Shown: in pieces, positions 8,023-11,030 of the stretch | Position numbering within the stretch: the stretch's first letter is position 1 | Layout of the letters: each line of letters starts with the position of its first letter | Origin: Bacteroidales bacterium UBA3856 | GTDB taxonomy: Bacteria > Bacteroidota > Bacteroidia > Bacteroidales > UBA932 | Direction: 5' to 3' | NCBI GenBank assembly: GCA_002392525.1 | Contig: DGHE01000127.1 | Location: 587 to 11,616, forward strand | DNA: 11,030 nucleotides | The notes under the pieces: model-generated | Seen by the model: the letters and a program-made list of their open reading frames with translations, nothing else | What the model was told of the DNA's origin: nothing | The model's database searches: none | Position numbers and translations under genes: made by a program

Positions 8023-8916
8023 ATGAAAAAGTTTATTATATCGATTTCTCTTCTGTTGGCGGCTCTTTCCGTTACGGTTTCCTGCTCCATGTTCAAGCTG
8101 GACAACTTTGACGGCCCCAACGCAGAGGTTACCGGCAAACTCATTGATGTTGTGACCGGTGAGATGTTAAGCCTGGAAGCGGCCCAGAGCCAGACCTTCA
8201 GCTGGACGACCTGGTCGTATGTCACCACTACCAACTATGGCGCTATCGTCGTATACGAGCAGGGTTATGTTCCCCCGACCTGGGAAGGCAAGCCCGAGGA
8301 CTATACGGGTAAGGACAGCGGCCAGCCCTGGCTGGTCCGTTTCGACGGCCTCTATACCAACACGCTGGTCTTCGCAGGTACCTACAAGTACTCCCTGCAG
8401 AAGATGCTGCCTTGCTATGATCCCGAAGCCGGCAAGGACACCTTTGTCCTGAAGGAAGGAAAGAACCGCATGGATATCAGCGTGCTTCCTTTCTGCCGCG
8501 TGAAGAATCCCGTGATCAGCTACGATGCTGCCTCCAAGAAGATGATTGCCCAATTCTATGTGGAGCTGGGTGACCCGAGCCGCGCCAACAAGATTTCCAA
8601 TGTTGCTTTCTGCGCCAACACCCAGCTGTTCGTGGGCTGCAACAACCTGAATCTGGCCAAGGATCACAAGCCTGCAAAGGCCCAGGATATCAAGCCGGGT
8701 GAGCTTGTCACCCTGGAGATTGATACCACCGCTCCCGAGAATGCCGACTTGTTCAAGTACTCTACGCAGGACCGTTATTTCCGTATCGCCGCCATGGCCG
8801 AAGGTAACGGTTACAACACGGAAAAGAACAAGTACTACAACTTCTCTCCTATCTTCAAGGTTTCTGCCGACTTCTCCAAGATCGAGCAGGTGAAATGGGA
8901 TGATGTTCAGTGGTAA
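8023..8916 (+). CDS. DUF3823-type PUL lipoprotein
   Basis: The product has 297 residues. The signal peptide ends TVSC with Cys21 as the probable lipidation site. The mature N-terminus begins with LDNFDGPNAEVTGKLID followed by TGE (residues 26-47). This is the signature I associate with DUF3823 proteins, which are found next to susD genes in Bacteroidota and have no established biochemical role. The N-terminal domain (to about residue 150) looks like an all-beta transthyretin-like fold, and the C-terminal part (about 155-297) looks like a second beta domain (VKNPVISYD, KMIAQFYVEL, ISNVAFCAN, YYNFSPIFKV). Four cysteines in the mature chain (131, 158, 197, 206) could pair as disulfides. It lies 15 bases after susD, so it is almost certainly in the same operon. 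By position it probably acts as an accessory surface glycan-binding protein, but this is inference. Confidence 0.82.
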   Translation: MKKFIISISLLLAALSVTVSCSMFKLDNFDGPNAEVTGKLIDVVTGEMLSLEAAQSQTFSWTTWSYVTTTNYGAIVVYEQGYVPPTWEGKPEDYTGKDSGQPWLVRFDGLYTNTLVFAGTYKYSLQKMLPCYDPEAGKDTFVLKEGKNRMDISVLPFCRVKNPVISYDAASKKMIAQFYVELGDPSRANKISNVAFCANTQLFVGCNNLNLAKDHKPAKAQDIKPGELVTLEIDTTAPENADLFKYSTQDRYFRIAAMAEGNGYNTEKNKYYNFSPIFKVSADFSKIEQVKWDDVQW

Positions 8917-8939
8917 ACTCCCTAAAGGAATACTGAATT

Positions 8940-10733
8940 ATGAAAAAAATAACTGGTTTATTGATTATCGGCCTTTCCTTGGTGCTCTCCTGCACCAAGG
9001 AGGGTGCCTCCTCGGTTAACAAGATCGAAGATCTGTATACCGTACCTGCCGATGCCGTGACCATGCCTGCCCTTTCGGCTGCCAAGTCTACCTGGTCTCT
9101 CGACAGACGTTACTTCGACCTGTCCTTCGGCGGAGTTCTCTCCACCCGACTGGTGGGCTATGACGCCCTCCTGGCTTCCGGTCAGTATGTGCTGGGCGCC
9201 GACGAAATCGGCAAAGCTGTCCTGGCCAAGACCACGCTGAACGGCGTAGCTGCCCAGGAAGGTTTCATTACCGTGAACAGCAAAGACGGCAATTATATCA
9301 TCACCGCCCAGATTGACGGCGGCGTGTTCTCCTGGAGCGGTCCGCTGCCCTTCGTGGCCGACCCTGCTCCGCTGGCCCTCTCCACGGTTCTCCAGGCCCA
9401 GAGCAACAAGGGTAACGGCGTGAACAGCCTTACCATGCAGCTGGCCTCTAACAGCGAAATCTACCAGGTAGGCGAAGGCAAGTACCTCGCTCTGGATATC
9501 TACAGCGAAGACGGTTACCTGCACGAAGGTTCCTACAAGGCCTGCACCGTAGGTGGAACCATCAATGCCGGTGAATTCGGCATCGGTTATGATACCACGA
9601 TGCAGTTCGGCGAACAGGTCTACGAAATGAAAGACTGGGGTACCTGCCTGTGGACGGTTGCCAATGGCGCCGCTACGGCTGAAAAGATCACCAGCGGTGT
9701 CGTCAATGTGACCAGCCGTGAGGAAAAGGTAGAAGGCAAGGATGTGACCATCTGGACCATCTCCTGGGGCGTGAACTATCCCGTGGAGGTGCTCTTCGAC
9801 GGCGCTATCCCCGCTCTCACCAAGCCCAAGAAGCCCGCAGGTCCCGTGAAGCCCACTCATACCTTCACCGAGGATGAGCTCCAGGCTGTCACCACCCAGC
9901 AGGGCGCCCTTGTGGAAGGTGTCAAGAAGCACCCCATCCACATTTTCGATGCCGACAAGAACGAGGTGGCTTATCTGGAACTGCTCATCGCCGAAGGTGA
10001 TGATGACTATTCCGGCTCTTATCCCAGCACCTCCTATGCCAGCGCAGCCGGTCAGATGGCCGATGGTTGGGAATTCGACGGTACGGCCTTCGGTATGGGC
10101 TACATGTCCGGCGGTTCCTATTATATCAACGCTGCCGGTGAAAAGGCTTTCCTGGGTGCAGGAAAAGTTACCGTTGAGGTGACCAAGATTGCCCAGGGTG
10201 CTTACAGCTTCACCTGCCCGTTCTTCGACTTCCCGGCCGCTGGTCCGGACTACGTTCCTGAGGAAGGTGGTGATGACGATGTCACCGGTGATGTCGTTCT
10301 CAAGCTCACTTCCGGTCTTACCTACACCATGGAGGATGTGACTTCCTCCAACACGGCTGCTGGCGGTGTCGCTCTCAGCGGCGTGACCCTCTGGAGAGTG
10401 ACCGTATCCGATGCCTCCGGTAAGGTGGCTGCCTTTGATCTTGGAACCGATGCCGGTTCCAGCGATCTGGCAGGAAGCTATACTGTCATGTCTTATCCGG
10501 ATGCTCCTGGCAAGGCCGGTAATGGTTGGGGTGTTGCTGCCTGGAACTACTTTGGCGGTTGCTACTTCCAGGTGGACGGTGCATACTATTTCATCCCTGT
10601 GGATGCGACCATCGTTGTCTCTTCCAATGCCGACGGAACCCTCAAGATCAGATTTGAAGGTTCCATCCAGAAGGATGACAATTCCGATGGCGGTCAGGGC
10701 GGTGTGCTCCTGAACAATATTGCTAAGTCCTAA
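8940..10733 (+). CDS. Large four-module lipoprotein of unknown family, candidate surface glycan-binding protein
   Basis: This 597-residue protein has a textbook lipoprotein signal (residues 1-17, lipobox VLSC, Cys18). I do not recognise the family. The mature chain seems to consist of four degenerate all-beta modules of roughly 120-160 residues. Each has a G-x-Y turn (GQY 81-83, GSY 197-199, GSY 359-361, GSY 512-514), followed in modules 3 and 4 by a GW- and Tyr-rich region and a Val/Thr-rich strand pair. Modules 3 and 4 are the most alike (GSYPSTSY against GSYTVMSY, ADGWEFDG against GNGWGVAA, SYYINAAG against AYYFIPVD). Modules 2 and 3 are joined by a Lys/Pro linker (295-305), and modules 3 and 4 by an acidic Gly/Asp linker (440-451). 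No catalytic motif is visible. It lies 23 bases after the DUF3823 gene and last in the operon, the place often taken by SusE/SusF-like or other glycan-binding lipoproteins. Function is inferred from position and architecture only. Confidence 0.85.
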   Translation: MKKITGLLIIGLSLVLSCTKEGASSVNKIEDLYTVPADAVTMPALSAAKSTWSLDRRYFDLSFGGVLSTRLVGYDALLASGQYVLGADEIGKAVLAKTTLNGVAAQEGFITVNSKDGNYIITAQIDGGVFSWSGPLPFVADPAPLALSTVLQAQSNKGNGVNSLTMQLASNSEIYQVGEGKYLALDIYSEDGYLHEGSYKACTVGGTINAGEFGIGYDTTMQFGEQVYEMKDWGTCLWTVANGAATAEKITSGVVNVTSREEKVEGKDVTIWTISWGVNYPVEVLFDGAIPALTKPKKPAGPVKPTHTFTEDELQAVTTQQGALVEGVKKHPIHIFDADKNEVAYLELLIAEGDDDYSGSYPSTSYASAAGQMADGWEFDGTAFGMGYMSGGSYYINAAGEKAFLGAGKVTVEVTKIAQGAYSFTCPFFDFPAAGPDYVPEEGGDDDVTGDVVLKLTSGLTYTMEDVTSSNTAAGGVALSGVTLWRVTVSDASGKVAAFDLGTDAGSSDLAGSYTVMSYPDAPGKAGNGWGVAAWNYFGGCYFQVDGAYYFIPVDATIVVSSNADGTLKIRFEGSIQKDDNSDGGQGGVLLNNIAKS

Positions 10734-10751
10734 GCGCTTTTACAGCGGAAT

Positions 10752-10764
10752 AAACATTTGAACA
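10752..10764 (+). repeat. 13-base leader element, copy 2 (AAACATTTGAACA)
   Basis: Identical to the element at 1457-1469. It starts 18 bases after the stop codon of the four-module lipoprotein, and the start of the hairpin arm at 10761 overlaps its last four bases. The TAnnTTTG box lies 44 bases from the element start. The similar placement before two paralogous esterase genes suggests shared regulation or shared descent. Confidence 0.55.
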
Positions 10765-10791
10765 GAGGAGGAATGCATTTCCTCCTCTGTT
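10761..10791 (+). terminator. Perfect 13-bp hairpin, probable terminator of the susCD operon
   Basis: The left arm AACAGAGGAGGAA (10761-10773) and right arm TTCCTCCTCTGTT (10779-10791) are exact reverse complements around a five-base TGCAT loop. The hairpin lies 27 bases after the stop codon of the last lipoprotein gene, the usual place for an intrinsic terminator. The T-tract is poor (TGTATAACTTT after the stem), so termination may be partial or the hairpin may act as an RNA 3' stabiliser. It also overlaps the region where the -33 element of the next promoter would be expected, so a regulatory role is possible. Confidence 0.6.
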
Positions 10792-10795
10792 TGTA

Positions 10796-10803
10796 TAACT
10801 TTG
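10796..10803 (+). promoter_or_regulatory. Probable Bacteroidota -7 promoter box (TAACTTTG) for the second CE1 esterase
   Basis: TAACTTTG fits the TAnnTTTG consensus and lies 27 bases before the ATG at 10831, giving a short leader of about 20 bases. No clear -33 TTTG is found at normal spacing; that region falls inside the hairpin. The box is matched in position by TACATTTG before the paralogous esterase at 1557, relative to the shared 13-base element. Confidence 0.5.
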
Positions 10804-10830
10804 TGAGCAATAACACTATTAACACTTGAT

Positions 10831-11030
10831 ATGAAAAAAGTATTAACTATTCTGGCTGCTGTCGCCCTGGCAGTCAGCTCCCTGGGAGCACAGGAACTCA
10901 CCAACTTTGCCTTTGGCAACCGTGGTCCCCGCATCGTTTCTCCTGAAGTAAAGGATGGAAAGGTCACTTTCCGCCTCAGTGCCAACTACGCTACCCGTGT
11001 TCAGCTGTCCGGCAACTGGATGGCCAACCC
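10831..11030 (+). CDS. Second E-set plus CE1-type esterase, N-terminal part only
   Basis: The reading frame starts at ATG 10831 and runs off the window end, so only 66 complete codons are seen. Residues 1-20 are a signal peptide (MKKVLTILAAVALAVSSLGA, mature protein starting QEL). The mature N-terminus is strongly similar to the esterase at 1557: QELTNFAFGNRG against QELANFSFGGRG, IVSPEV against IVSPEI, VTFRLSANYAT against VTFRLKADYAT, and LSGNWMANP against LSGSWMPNP. By hand alignment about 30 of 47 residues agree. This covers the beginning of the E-set (CBM48-like) domain; the CE1 catalytic domain is expected downstream but is not in view, so catalytic residues cannot be checked. It has its own promoter box after the hairpin and may start a new transcript of the same PUL. 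Confidence 0.85.
   Translation, partial: MKKVLTILAAVALAVSSLGAQELTNFAFGNRGPRIVSPEVKDGKVTFRLSANYATRVQLSGNWMAN

Noticed and set aside
10735..10747. Small CGCT/AGCG inverted repeat just after the last lipoprotein stop codon.
   Set aside because: A four-base stem is expected by chance, and the 13-bp hairpin downstream is a far better terminator candidate.
1..11030. A possible defence system, CRISPR array, tRNA or insertion sequence.
   Set aside because: No spaced direct repeats, tRNA-like folds, transposase motifs or terminal inverted repeats were seen; all genes fit a nutrient-uptake locus.

Overview
The window looks like part of a polysaccharide utilization locus (PUL) from a Bacteroidota genome, most likely a fairly GC-rich Bacteroidales species. 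The evidence is an adjacent SusC/SusD pair, several Cys-anchored lipoproteins with N-terminal MKK-type signal peptides, A-rich leaders without strong Shine-Dalgarno sequences, and TAnnTTTG promoter boxes typical of the Bacteroidota primary sigma factor. I cannot name a genus from the sequence alone. All genes lie on the + strand and no intergenic gap exceeds about 105 bases.

Layout: (1) 1-636 is the C-terminal part of a type-B carboxylesterase that starts upstream of the window. (2) 633-1454 is a one-domain CE1-like esterase lipoprotein that overlaps gene 1 by ATGA. (3) A 102-base gap (1455-1556) carries a probable promoter. (4) 1557-2699 is a secreted two-domain esterase (N-terminal E-set/CBM48-like domain plus CE1 domain). 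(5) 2737-6003 is a SusC-like TonB-dependent transporter. (6) 6010-8007 is its SusD-like lipoprotein partner. (7) 8023-8916 is a DUF3823-type lipoprotein. (8) 8940-10733 is a 597-residue lipoprotein that appears to be built of four degenerate modules and may be a surface glycan-binding protein. (9) A 97-base gap (10734-10830) carries a strong hairpin and a second promoter box. (10) 10831 to the window end is the N-terminus of a second E-set plus CE1 esterase, a clear paralogue of gene 4.

Working model: the SusC/SusD complex imports oligosaccharides across the outer membrane. The two downstream lipoproteins probably help capture the glycan at the surface. The esterases, four of them counting both partial genes, would remove acyl groups (acetyl, feruloyl or similar) from a decorated polysaccharide. 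No glycoside hydrolase, polysaccharide lyase or regulator is visible here, so the window is an esterase-rich part of a larger locus. The substrate is inference only; acylated xylan or pectin is a reasonable guess.

The most interesting signals are the uncharacterised four-module lipoprotein, a 13-base element repeated at matching distance upstream of the promoter boxes of the two paralogous esterases, and a 13-bp perfect hairpin inside only one of those two leaders. I found no RNA gene, CRISPR array, insertion sequence or defence system.
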